A stretch of DNA of 64,000 nt from Acidiflorens sp963847715 (lineage in GTDB: Bacteria > Acidobacteriota > Terriglobia > Terriglobales > Acidobacteriaceae). The position numbers and the translations under genes were made by a program. The stretch spans positions 124,001 to 188,000 of the forward strand of contig CAWKAZ010000011.1 of assembly GCA_963847715.1 (NCBI GenBank). Direction: 5' to 3'. This document shows positions 42,883 through 51,032 of this stretch, piece after piece (within the stretch, counting starts at the first letter, position 1; every line of letters starts with the position of its first letter). The notes under the pieces are model-generated. The model was not told the DNA's origin and did not search any database. It saw only the letters and a list, made by a program, of their open reading frames with translations.

Positions 42883-44925
42883 ATGAGGCCAATCAGAATG
42901 GGCATAGCTGTTCGCCAACGTCACCTACTGACGGCCGCTTTACTTCTGGCGGCGGGAGTGACCACTCAGTTTGCTCTCGGCCGGAAGAAAGACAAGCCTG
43001 CCAGCGAAATGACCGATCAGCAACGCGCCGTCCACGCGCTGAACCGGCTGACGTTCGGTCCCCGGCCCGGAGACGTCCAACGCGTAGCCAAAATGGGCGT
43101 CGATCAGTGGATCGAACTCCAGCTTCATCCCGATAAAATTGACGATTCCGCCCTCGCCTCCAGGCTCTCTCCATTCCGTACTCTTCGAATGGACACAAAA
43201 GAGATCGTCGAGAATTTCCCCCCGAACCAGGTGATCAAGCAGATTGCCGACGGAAAAGCCGACCTGCCGCGGGATCCCGTGAAACGCGCCGTGTATGAGG
43301 CGCAACTGCAACGGTACGAGGACAAGAAGGACCGTAAAGAAGAGGCCACTGTCGCGACGACCAACAACAATCCCGCGTGTAAAGACGGGGCGTGCCCCGT
43401 CTCCGACGATAGCGTCCAACCACCCGATCCTGCTGAGACCCGGCGACATGAAGAACGACGGGCGGCAAATCTAAAAGCACAGGAACTTCTCGACCTCTCG
43501 CCCGACGAGCGCATGCAGGAAATTTTGCGAATGTCGCCCGAGGATCGCCGCCTGATCGCTTCGACCGCCAAAGGCGCGAGGGCCGATGCGCTGACTGATG
43601 GGATGAGCGCGCAACAAAAAGAAACGGTGATGGCGCTGAGAAATCCCGAGCAAGTTGTGGTCGACGAACTAATGCAAGCCAAACTGCTGCGAGCGATCTA
43701 CAGCGAACGGCAGCTCGATGAAGTGATGACCGATTTCTGGATGAATCACTTCAATGTGTTCATCAATAAGGGTGCCGACCGTTTCTTGCTGACGAGCTAC
43801 GAGCGCGATGCGATTCGTCCGCATGTTCTCGGAAAATTCGAGGACCTGCTCGTGGCCACAGCGAAGAGTCCAGCAATGCTGTTTTACCTCGACAACTGGC
43901 TGAGCGTAGGACCTGATTCCGAAGTCGCGCTCGGCATTCCGGCGCGTCCGCAACGCCGCGGCTATGGACCGGGCCCGCAGCGGCCAAAGGGGAAAGGCAG
44001 GCCGTCGAGCGGCCTGAACGAAAACTACGGACGCGAACTGATGGAACTGCACACGCTCAGCGTCAACGGCGGCTACTCCCAGAAAGATGTCACCGAGGTA
44101 GCCAAGGTTTTCACGGGATGGACGCTCGACCAGCCGAGAAAAGGCGGGGATTTCCGTTTCGAGCCGCGCATGCATGAACCTGGAGACAAGATTGTCCTCG
44201 GCCATCGCATCAAGCAAAACGGCGAACAAGAAGGGTTCGAGGTCCTGCACTTGCTGGCGCACAATCCGAAGACGGCGCACTTCATCTCGCAAAAGCTGGC
44301 CACGCGGTTTGTGGCCGATGATCCGCCGCCCGCGCTGGTCGACCGCATGACGCAAACCTTCCTCAAGAAGAACGGCGATATTCGCGAGGTTCTCCGCACG
44401 ATGTTCCAGTCACCCGAATTCTGGTCTGCCGACGCCTATCGCGCCAAAGTGAAAACACCGCTCGAATTCGTAGTCTCCTCCGCGCGCGCCACCGGTGCCG
44501 ACGTTGACGACGCGCGCCAACTGGTGGGTACGCTCAACAACATGGGCATGATGCCCTACGGCATGATGCCGCCGACCGGATACTCGATGAAGGCCGATAC
44601 TTGGGTGAACTCCTCGGCGCTGCTTGCCAGGATGAATTTTGCCCTCGGACTAGCCACGGGGAAGGTTCGGGGTGTGAAGGTCGATGCCGCCAGCCTGTCG
44701 GCGACTGCAGGAGCACAACCTCCGGCTGACGCATCGCAAGCATTGGCAACGCTTGAGAGTTCGTTGCTGTCAGGAGACATTTCCAAGCAAACGCACGATA
44801 CCATCGAGAAACAGCTGGAGGACCCGAAGATCAGCCAAAGGCGCCTGGATGATCCGAAGCGCCCACCGAACGTGGCCGCGATCACGGGGTTGATTTTGGG
44901 GTCGCCGGAGTTTCAGAGAAGGTAG
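42883..44925 (+). CDS. DUF1800 protein (copy 2)
   Basis: 680 residues with an N-terminal signal sequence (about 14-31, LLTAALLLAAGVTTQFALG). DUF1800: AVHALNRLTFGPRPGDVQRVAKMGVDQWIELQL, FWMNHFNVF, NYGRELMELHTLSVNGGYSQKDVTEVAKVFTGWT, FISQKLATRFVADDPP. Compared with copy 1 it lacks the Ig/IPT half and the lipobox. Around residues 166-173 the stretch KDGACPVS is encoded by a GACGGGG..CCCCGTC palindrome that also occurs between genes. It is followed by a DUF1501 gene. Confidence 0.9.
   Translation: MRPIRMGIAVRQRHLLTAALLLAAGVTTQFALGRKKDKPASEMTDQQRAVHALNRLTFGPRPGDVQRVAKMGVDQWIELQLHPDKIDDSALASRLSPFRTLRMDTKEIVENFPPNQVIKQIADGKADLPRDPVKRAVYEAQLQRYEDKKDRKEEATVATTNNNPACKDGACPVSDDSVQPPDPAETRRHEERRAANLKAQELLDLSPDERMQEILRMSPEDRRLIASTAKGARADALTDGMSAQQKETVMALRNPEQVVVDELMQAKLLRAIYSERQLDEVMTDFWMNHFNVFINKGADRFLLTSYERDAIRPHVLGKFEDLLVATAKSPAMLFYLDNWLSVGPDSEVALGIPARPQRRGYGPGPQRPKGKGRPSSGLNENYGRELMELHTLSVNGGYSQKDVTEVAKVFTGWTLDQPRKGGDFRFEPRMHEPGDKIVLGHRIKQNGEQEGFEVLHLLAHNPKTAHFISQKLATRFVADDPPPALVDRMTQTFLKKNGDIREVLRTMFQSPEFWSADAYRAKVKTPLEFVVSSARATGADVDDARQLVGTLNNMGMMPYGMMPPTGYSMKADTWVNSSALLARMNFALGLATGKVRGVKVDAASLSATAGAQPPADASQALATLESSLLSGDISKQTHDTIEKQLEDPKISQRRLDDPKRPPNVAAITGLILGSPEFQRR
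43383..43404. repeat. GACGGGG..CCCCGTCTCCG palindrome inside a coding sequence
   Basis: The sequence GACGGGG-CGTG-CCCCGTC followed by TCCG lies in frame within the DUF1800 gene. The same arms and TCTCCG flank, with an AAAG loop, occur intergenically at 53740-53764. It looks like a REP-type element that has entered the gene without breaking the frame. Confidence 0.45.
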
Positions 44926-44998
44926 TTGTCAGTTCTCAGTTGTCAGTCCTCAGTTTTGAGTGCTGTAACTGATGACTGAAAACTGACAACTGAAAGCT
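44926..44998. repeat. AACTG/CAGTT word repeat with inverted arms
   Basis: Between the DUF1800 stop and the DUF1501 start, TTGTCAGTTCTCAGTTGTCAG and relatives are followed by the complementary GACTGAAAACTGACAACTGAAAG, so the 73 bases can fold into a long hairpin. It shares its words with the repeats at 14291, 47841 and 58761. Confidence 0.6.
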
Positions 44999-45007
44999 GG
45001 TTTTTCT

Positions 45008-46246
45008 ATGTCCATCACTCGACGCATTTTCTTACGCAACGGCGCACTGGCCGTAGTCGGCACAACAGCGCTTCCCAGTTTCCTGACGCGTGCGGCGTTT
45101 GGCGCAATCGATCCCGGAATTCGCAACAAGCGACTGGTCGTGATCTTCCAGCGTGGAGCAGCCGACGGCCTCAACATCGTTGTCCCCCACGCCGAGACGA
45201 ACTACTACGCCATGCGTCCGACGATCAACATTCCGAGGAAATCCGTGCTCGATCTCGACGGGTTTTTCGGATTGCATCCCGCCATGGCTTCTTTCGAGCC
45301 ACTGTGGAAGCAGAAGCATCTCGCCATCGTGCATGCCGCCGGATCGCCTGACCCCACGCGCTCGCACTTCGATGCGCAGGATTTCATGGAATCCGGCACG
45401 CCCGGCGTCAAAGTCACCGACGACGGATGGCTGAACCGCGCTCTGCACGACCTAGCGCCCGACAAGTCGGCATTCCGTGCGATTGCCCTCGGTCCGTCGC
45501 TCCCCCGCATTCTCTCCGGCAAAGAGCCAGCGGTAGCGGTCAACAACGTCAACGATTTCTCCGTCGGAGGAAAAAATCCGAACGCCGCACCGATGTCCAA
45601 CACATTCGAAGCGATGTACGATCACTCGGTCGACACCGTGCTCCACGGCACCGGGCAGGAAACCTTCGACGCGGTCAAGACATTGAAGGCCGCTGATCCG
45701 TCAAAGTACACCCCAGCCGCTAACGCCAATTATCCAAAAGGACGCTTCGGCGACAGCCTGAAGCAACTCGCGCAGCTGATCAAAGCAAACCTCGGCGTGC
45801 AAGTAGCCTTCGCCGATATCGGAGGCTGGGATCACCACGTCAACGAGGGCAGTACGCAGGGCCAGATCGCCAATGTCCTAGGCGATTTCTCGCAGTCGAT
45901 CTCCGCCTTCTGGACCGACCTCGGCGATCTCGCAGAAGACACGGTCGTAGTCACGATGTCCGAATTCGGCCGCACCGCCCGTGAAAACGGCAATCGCGGC
46001 ACCGACCACGGCCACGCCAACGTAATGTTCGTCCTCGGAGGCCCAGTGAAGGGCGGCAGAGTCTACGGCCGCTGGCCGGGGCTTGACCAGTCGCAACTTT
46101 ACGAAGGACGTGATCTGGCCATCACCACCGACTTCCGCCTGGTGCTTAGCGAGGTCGTATCGCGCTATCTTGGGAACAAAGACATCAAGACGGTGTTTCC
46201 GGGATTTGAGAATCCGTCTGGCCAGTTCCTTAAGCTGCTGGGATGA
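45008..46246 (+). CDS. DUF1501 protein, Tat-type signal (copy 2)
   Basis: 412 residues. N-terminus SITRRIFLRNGALAVVGTTALP is a twin-arginine type signal. The DUF1501 body shows VIFQRGAADGLNIVVPHAE, PTRSHFDAQDFMESGTPG, DIGGWDHHVNEG, MSEFGRTARENGNRGTDHGHANVMFVLGG and GRWPGL. It follows the second DUF1800 gene by 82 bases, with a palindromic repeat in the gap. It is more like the usual DUF1501 sequence (RGAADG, TDHGHA) than copy 1. Confidence 0.9.
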   Translation: MSITRRIFLRNGALAVVGTTALPSFLTRAAFGAIDPGIRNKRLVVIFQRGAADGLNIVVPHAETNYYAMRPTINIPRKSVLDLDGFFGLHPAMASFEPLWKQKHLAIVHAAGSPDPTRSHFDAQDFMESGTPGVKVTDDGWLNRALHDLAPDKSAFRAIALGPSLPRILSGKEPAVAVNNVNDFSVGGKNPNAAPMSNTFEAMYDHSVDTVLHGTGQETFDAVKTLKAADPSKYTPAANANYPKGRFGDSLKQLAQLIKANLGVQVAFADIGGWDHHVNEGSTQGQIANVLGDFSQSISAFWTDLGDLAEDTVVVTMSEFGRTARENGNRGTDHGHANVMFVLGGPVKGGRVYGRWPGLDQSQLYEGRDLAITTDFRLVLSEVVSRYLGNKDIKTVFPGFENPSGQFLKLLG

Positions 46247-46350
46247 CCCGAGGGGTACGAAAGTAGTTGGGTGAATAGAAGACTAGTGGCGCGCTTGGAT
46301 CGGTGCGAGGATCGCTTCAGCTTCGCAACCCAAAGCTAGAGGCGCACCCC

Positions 46351-47415
46351 GTGAAGAAATCTGCCGTCACCCTCCTGCTCACTCTCGTTCTTTCGCTGTA
46401 TGCCAACGCCGCGCTTTCCGAGATTCGCAAGGAATTTCCGCAGCAAAAGACAGCGCTGTCGGCAACTGCCATCCTCCTACCTCCCGCGTCGACCGCGAGC
46501 TACCTCCTGTGCGTTTATCTTTCGCAACCTGGAAGTGCAAATAGTCTGTCAGCGATCGTGCGGTGGACCGACGAGAACGCGCGATCTCAAACCTTCACCT
46601 TCTCGGCAGCCCAGGGAGTCATTTCCAACTGTAACCCGATTCGCAATTTGGCGAATACATCCCCGACCGTCGAGACGTCTGGCGCTTTCCATGGAACGTA
46701 CGATCTGTTTGTCGTTGGTTTCGGCTTTTGGACGACGGGGAGCCAGGGACAAGGCGGAATCACTGAGCCTTTCGTCAACTGGCACATCACCGCCGGCCCC
46801 ACCAATCTGCTGTCGCTCGCCGGAGCCGTGACCTACCTCGTTGCGGCGGATTGTGAAGGCGGTGCCGGCACTCTTAGCTGGGTCGACGAGATTGGCAGTC
46901 AGTCGATCACCATCAGTGCTTCCCGCAATGGCGCGCTGATCCCAGTGCACGTGGCGGCATCAGCGAATCTGGTCTTCAACAGCGGCTCCTGTTATCTGTC
47001 GGCCGTAAACATGGGAAAACCGAAGTCGGGAGCGGGACCGCTCACGGATTACGAAGTCAATCTGCTGAAATATACGGATGTGAAATGGCCAAACACAGTG
47101 CCGGTGGTCAGCAACGGACCACTGACGACCTATGCCTTCGCCGGCAACATCGCGCAAGCGCCAAACACCTCTGGCGCAGTTCTCGAAATGTATGGCGACG
47201 ATCTGTTCTTACAGATCTTGTACGCTGACAAAAGTGGGAGCCCCGGAAACAATGACGGAACCATTCTCACGTTCCCGATCGGGATCGTCGGCGCCGGCTA
47301 TCGCGGCGGCAACCCGTTCACCTTTAACATCACTACCGCCATCAACTCCGGTTCGGCTCACCGATGGGGAGCGTCGCCGGAGTACAGTGCCGAGGTGGAT
47401 GTGATTCAGTTTTAG
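46351..47415 (+). CDS. secreted protein of unknown function
   Basis: 354 residues with a signal peptide (VKKSAVTLLLTLVLSLYANA). The remainder is Gly/Ser/Thr-rich and strand-rich, with several Cys (YLLCVYLSQP, NCNPIRN, AADCEGG, GSCYLSAVN) that may form disulfides. No domain is recognised. GTG 46351 is chosen because GAGGCG precedes it and the signal then starts normally. It is convergent with the Rieske gene. Confidence 0.7.
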   Translation: MKKSAVTLLLTLVLSLYANAALSEIRKEFPQQKTALSATAILLPPASTASYLLCVYLSQPGSANSLSAIVRWTDENARSQTFTFSAAQGVISNCNPIRNLANTSPTVETSGAFHGTYDLFVVGFGFWTTGSQGQGGITEPFVNWHITAGPTNLLSLAGAVTYLVAADCEGGAGTLSWVDEIGSQSITISASRNGALIPVHVAASANLVFNSGSCYLSAVNMGKPKSGAGPLTDYEVNLLKYTDVKWPNTVPVVSNGPLTTYAFAGNIAQAPNTSGAVLEMYGDDLFLQILYADKSGSPGNNDGTILTFPIGIVGAGYRGGNPFTFNITTAINSGSAHRWGASPEYSAEVDVIQF

Positions 47416-47462
47416 CGTAGGCAGTGACTGAGATTAGAAGGTGCCGGGCGGCAGGACGAACG

Positions 47463-47765
47463 CTAGAGGTCGATCAGCACATCCTCACCCTCAACCTTCA
47501 CCGGATACACCGCAATCTTCGCCCCCGGCGGGCCAGCCTCACCTGTCTTCGGATCCCATTCCCACCCATGCCAAGGACAGACAACTTTCCCATTTGAGAT
47601 CACCCCCGCGCCCAGCGGGCCTCCGCGATGCAGACAGATATTATCCATCGCGCTGATTTCGCCATTCACATTGGCGACGCAGATCGTCTTATCGCCGCAC
47701 GAGAATTCCTTGGCTTCGTTGTTGGCGGGAAGTTCGGATTGAGTGGCAATCTTAGTGAATTGCAT
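47463..47765 (-). CDS. Rieske [2Fe-2S] ferredoxin-like protein
   Basis: 100 residues. Cluster ligands C44-x-H46 in NICLHRGGPL and C63-x-x-H66 in VCPWHGWEWD, the non-haem dioxygenase ferredoxin type. It carries electrons at moderate potential; no oxygenase or reductase partner is adjacent. AAGG precedes ATG 47765. It lies about 100 bases downstream of nuoB on the same strand, with a word repeat between. Confidence 0.92.
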   Translation of the reverse strand: MQFTKIATQSELPANNEAKEFSCGDKTICVANVNGEISAMDNICLHRGGPLGAGVISNGKVVCPWHGWEWDPKTGEAGPPGAKIAVYPVKVEGEDVLIDL

Positions 47766-47840
47766 AGCGCCTTGGAAAGCGCAGCAAAAAGCAGGTTCTT
47801 CGCTTCCGCTCAGGATGACAAAAGCTCATCAGGGCCGTTT

Positions 47841-47872
47841 TAACTGAGAACTGACCACTGAGAACTGTTCTA
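47841..47872. repeat. AACTGAGAACTG word repeat
   Basis: TAACTGAGAACTGACCACTGAGAACTG lies between the Rieske gene start and the nuoB stop and reaches the stop codon. Same words as 44926-44998 and 58845-58880. Confidence 0.5.
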
Positions 47873-48430
47873 CTTCGGCTGCATCGTCTGCGCCACCATC
47901 ACCTGCCGTTTGAAATTTTCCATCATGCTCGCGTCCAGACGCACTTCGGTTGGCCGCTTGGCGATCGTCATGGTGTCGATCTTGTCCTGTAGTTTGAGCA
48001 GCGCGTAGAACAAGTTCTCCGGACGCGGCGGGCATCCGATCACATAGACATCCACCGGCACGATGCGGTCGACTCCTTGCAGCACGGCATAAGTATTAAA
48101 CGGGCCACCGACTGACGAGCAGGCGCCCATTGAGATCACCCACTTCGGCTCCGGCATCTGGTCGTAAATGCGCTTCACCACCGGCGCCATCTTCAGCGTG
48201 ACCGTGCCAGAAACGATCATCAGGTCCGACTGCCGCGGGCTCGGCCGAAACACTTCCGACCCAAAGCGCGCAATGTCGAAGCGCGCGGTCGACGACGCGA
48301 TCATCTCGATGGCGCAGCACGCCAGCCCAAACGTCATCGGCCAGAGCGCCGACTTGCGCGCCCAGTTGAAGACATAGTCCACCGTCGAGATCATGAAATT
48401 CTTTTCGAATTTGTTCTGCAACCAGCTCAT
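47870..48430 (-). CDS. nuoB: NADH-quinone oxidoreductase subunit B
   Basis: 186 residues of the NuoB (NDH-1 N2-cluster) subunit. Ligands C38-C39 (GLACCAIEM), C104 (GACSSVGG) and C133 (IGCPPRPE) are intact. The RFGSEVFRPSPRQSDLMIVSGTVT and GVDRIVPVDVYVIGCPPRPENL motifs are typical. GAGAGG precedes ATG 48430; a longer upstream frame is not supported. No other nuo gene lies in the window, so it is a separate copy or a split operon. Confidence 0.95.
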   Translation of the reverse strand: MSWLQNKFEKNFMISTVDYVFNWARKSALWPMTFGLACCAIEMIASSTARFDIARFGSEVFRPSPRQSDLMIVSGTVTLKMAPVVKRIYDQMPEPKWVISMGACSSVGGPFNTYAVLQGVDRIVPVDVYVIGCPPRPENLFYALLKLQDKIDTMTIAKRPTEVRLDASMMENFKRQVMVAQTMQPK

Positions 48431-48578
48431 GAGGCCTCTCGTAGCAAAAACAAAGCATACCCTACGGCAGGGCCAGTTGGGGTGATGACGGTCACAATTT
48501 GGCTGGTGCTGCCAAGGCCGCCAAATACGAGGTTGACCGAACCACACTTCCTCCGTCTAACCCGCCACGGGGGGCATT

Positions 48579-49481
48579 ATGAGGAAACGAAACAGCATCG
48601 ACCTGTTGCAGGCCATCACGGTTGGCGCCACCGCCGCAATTCTTCTGATCTCGAGCGCCGTAGCTTCCGATCAATCCGGCAGGTCGACCGAGGAATTCCA
48701 TAAAGTCTACCCGCTCTCCGCGCAGGGACGCGTCGAAATCGAGAATATCAATGGGCCTGTCCACATCACCGCCTGGGACCGCGACGAGGTCAAAGTGGAT
48801 GCCATCAAGAGCGCCCGAAGCCAGCAGAGGCTTGACGAGGCGCGCATCGAAGTTCGCGCCGAACAGAACGATCTCTCCATTCGCACCGAATATCCCGATC
48901 ACGACCACACCTTTAATTTCGGCGGCGATGATCACGACAATCCCGCCAGCGTCGAATACACGATCACCGTTCCACGGCAAGCGCGTCTCGACGAAATCAA
49001 ACTGGTCAATGGCCGGCTCGACGTGCAGGATGTGACCGGAGAAGTTCACGCTTCCTGCGTCAATGGACGCATTCAAGCGCATAATTTGCAGGGCGCGGTG
49101 CATATGAACACTGTGAATGGCGAACTAGAAGCCAGCTTCGAACAGTTGCCGCCCTCTGCGGTGAGGCTGTCTTCGGTGAACGGCCGGCTGCGCGTGACCT
49201 TGCCGTCGGATGCCAAGGCGGAAGTCAAAGCCACTACGGTGTCGGGAAGTATCTCAAACGAGTTCGGCTTGCCGGTCACACGTCACCAGTATGTGGGACA
49301 CAGTCTGCATGGCCAGCTGGGGGGAGGCGGGACGATGGTGAAGCTCTCCACTGTGAATGGCGCGATCGAGATTCGTCACGCCAGCGACAACCGTCCTTTG
49401 AGCCCCTCGCAGAACCTCGAACCGGCACGCAGTCGCGGCGGCGACGATGACAAAGACGATGATGACGACGATGATATCTAG
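48579..49481 (+). CDS. secreted DUF4097 beta-repeat protein
   Basis: 300 residues. Signal peptide (1-29), then the DUF4097 right-handed beta-strand repeat (GRVEIENINGPVHITAWDRDEVKV, KLVNGRLDVQDVTGEVHASCVNGRIQAHNLQGAVHMNTVNGELEAS, SSVNGRLRVTL). The family often gives a putative adhesin-like fold. The C-terminus is a run of acidic residues (GGDDDKDDDDDDDI), possibly metal-binding. GGGGGG precedes ATG 48579. It is divergent from nuoB. Confidence 0.82.
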   Translation: MRKRNSIDLLQAITVGATAAILLISSAVASDQSGRSTEEFHKVYPLSAQGRVEIENINGPVHITAWDRDEVKVDAIKSARSQQRLDEARIEVRAEQNDLSIRTEYPDHDHTFNFGGDDHDNPASVEYTITVPRQARLDEIKLVNGRLDVQDVTGEVHASCVNGRIQAHNLQGAVHMNTVNGELEASFEQLPPSAVRLSSVNGRLRVTLPSDAKAEVKATTVSGSISNEFGLPVTRHQYVGHSLHGQLGGGGTMVKLSTVNGAIEIRHASDNRPLSPSQNLEPARSRGGDDDKDDDDDDDI

Positions 49482-49510
49482 CCGCCGAGACGGCGGCGCA
49501 ACTCTCACCA

Positions 49511-50260
49511 TCAGTAGATCGTGTATGCGGGAGCCGCATTTCGTACGTCCGGCTTCGATGCCATCAGCAGCAGTGCACCGACGCGCTTGAAAGCCTTGAG
49601 ATCGTCCAGGGAGTGAAACGATGTGGTCTGATAATTCTCCGGAGTGGGCGTGTCGTCGGGAATCTGCGCATACTCGACCTTCTCGAACGCATGCTTCTTC
49701 AGCAACTCGACATACTCCGCCGCCGAGCGCACATGCACTGGTACCTTCAGTTTCGGTACCCACTGGAGCGAGTACGGATTATCCTTGTAGAGGTTAATCA
49801 AGATGAACAATCGCCCATGCGGAGCCATGACGCGAAACAACTCCGCTAATGCACGATCCTGATCCGGGTAGTAATAAAACGACTCGACCGAAAGCACCTT
49901 GTCAAAGAAATTCTCTTCCCACGGAATCTGCGCCGCCGATCCGACTACGAACATCACGTTATCGAAGTCCTTCGACTCCGCACGCGCCCGCCGCACCATC
50001 TCGTCGGAAATATCGACCCCAACCACCTGCCCAAATCCCTGCGGCCCCTCGCCGACCATGCGCGCCAGCAGACGCGTCGCCCAGCCCGATCCGCAGCCGA
50101 GATCAAGCACGCGCTCGCCGGGACGCATATCCATGCGCCGCATCGTCTTCTCGGTAATGTCGAGGTGATGGTTCTCCATCTTTGGGCCTTCGCCACGTTC
50201 GGCCCAGCGGTTGAATTCCTGTTGCAAGCGTTCGTCGGGAGAGATGGGGGTTTCTGGCAT
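49511..50260 (-). CDS. class I SAM-dependent methyltransferase
   Basis: 249 residues. Motif I LDLGCGSGWATRLLARM (about 52-68), VGVDISDEMVRRAR, the acidic loop, and motif IV DKVLSVESFYYYPDQDRAL are present. The C-terminal part has the TPENYQTTSFHSL and RVGALLLMASKP segments seen in Methyltransf_11-type enzymes. The substrate is unknown. GAGAAG precedes ATG 50260. It is convergent with the DUF4097 gene. Confidence 0.88.
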   Translation of the reverse strand: MPETPISPDERLQQEFNRWAERGEGPKMENHHLDITEKTMRRMDMRPGERVLDLGCGSGWATRLLARMVGEGPQGFGQVVGVDISDEMVRRARAESKDFDNVMFVVGSAAQIPWEENFFDKVLSVESFYYYPDQDRALAELFRVMAPHGRLFILINLYKDNPYSLQWVPKLKVPVHVRSAAEYVELLKKHAFEKVEYAQIPDDTPTPENYQTTSFHSLDDLKAFKRVGALLLMASKPDVRNAAPAYTIY

Positions 50261-50299
50261 AAAGCGCTTCTCGAGTTGTGAATCTAAACTAGTTTGAAT

Positions 50300-50722
50300 C
50301 TAAGCCGCGGTCCACGGATTCACAACCTCGATACCGCAATCTTTGAAATCATCCGCATCCCGGGTAGCAAGCGTGGCCCCGCTCACTCTTGCAATCGACG
50401 CAATCTGCGCATCCGCAAAATTGATGGGCCGGCCGAGACTGCGCCGATGCACCACAATTTCCGAGAAAGCGCGGGCGGCGTCGCGGTCGAAAGCAAGAAC
50501 TCTTCCGCCTAAGTCTTCCGAGAAAACGCCTTCCGCCTCTGACAGTAAGGCCTCACGCCGCTTTCCGCGAGGAAGCAGTTTGATACCGTACAAGACCTCC
50601 GCCTCGCTGATGGAGGTCGTACACAACTCCCGGACTGGCTGGCTCCCAACCCAGGTCAGGACGAGCGCTGAAGGCTGGGGACGCATCAGCTCCGATACAA
50701 CGTTCGCATCGAGAATGATCAT
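50300..50722 (-). CDS. PIN-domain toxin (VapC/FitB-like)
   Basis: 140 residues. PIN-domain acids: D5 (ILDANVVSEL), E42 (SEAEVLYGI), D104 (NFADAQIA) and D122 (ATRDADDF). Such toxins are ribonucleases that cut tRNA or mRNA. The closest resemblance is to FitB. Its ATG overlaps the antitoxin stop (ATGA), so they are coupled. The operon is followed by a methyltransferase gene, same strand. Confidence 0.92.
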   Translation of the reverse strand: MIILDANVVSELMRPQPSALVLTWVGSQPVRELCTTSISEAEVLYGIKLLPRGKRREALLSEAEGVFSEDLGGRVLAFDRDAARAFSEIVVHRRSLGRPINFADAQIASIARVSGATLATRDADDFKDCGIEVVNPWTAA

Positions 50723-50967
50723 TCATCGAATCTCGGGGGAGGAGGAACGGCGTCGCGCCGGGGCAGTTCTAGCTCGACGCCGCCGAGAGGCGCAAAACGC
50801 CGGCGAATTGCTGCCGCCAGATTTTCTTTCGGCCGCGAAGACACAACCAACGCCGAACGCAGAATCTCCCGCGCCTCCTCCTCCATAGAACGTCCATGAT
50901 GGGCGGCGCGGACCCGCAGCCTCGCCTTCGTCGCTTCATCCAGTTTTCGGATTGTGATCGCTGCCAT
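50719..50967 (-). CDS. FitA-type ribbon-helix-helix antitoxin
   Basis: 82 residues. N-terminal TIRKLDEATKARLRVRAAHHGRSMEEEAREILRSAL is a FitA/Arc-type RHH domain; the C-terminal tail (LAAAIRRRFAPLGGVELELPRRD) would bind the PIN toxin. The start codon sits in the palindromic operator 50966-51002, as for autoregulated RHH antitoxins. Confidence 0.9.
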   Translation of the reverse strand: MAAITIRKLDEATKARLRVRAAHHGRSMEEEAREILRSALVVSSRPKENLAAAIRRRFAPLGGVELELPRRDAVPPPPRFDE

Positions 50968-51002
50968 GCTATCAATGATAGCATTGATATCAATGATAGC
51001 AT
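50966..51002. promoter_or_regulatory. operator of the PIN toxin-antitoxin operon
   Basis: ATGCTATCA-A-TGATAGCAT (50966-50984) is a perfect inverted repeat overlapping the antitoxin start. The word CAATGATAGCAT recurs 18 bases further on (50973 and 50991), with ATTGATATCAAT (50983-50994) between. This spacing of two helical turns is typical of tandem RHH binding sites. Confidence 0.65.
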
Positions 51003-51032
51003 AGCGATTACAAGTGATTATTTTGCAATTAT

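Noticed and set aside
44926..44998. CRISPR array
   Set aside because: The repeated words are 6-8 bases, without regular spacers or cas genes.
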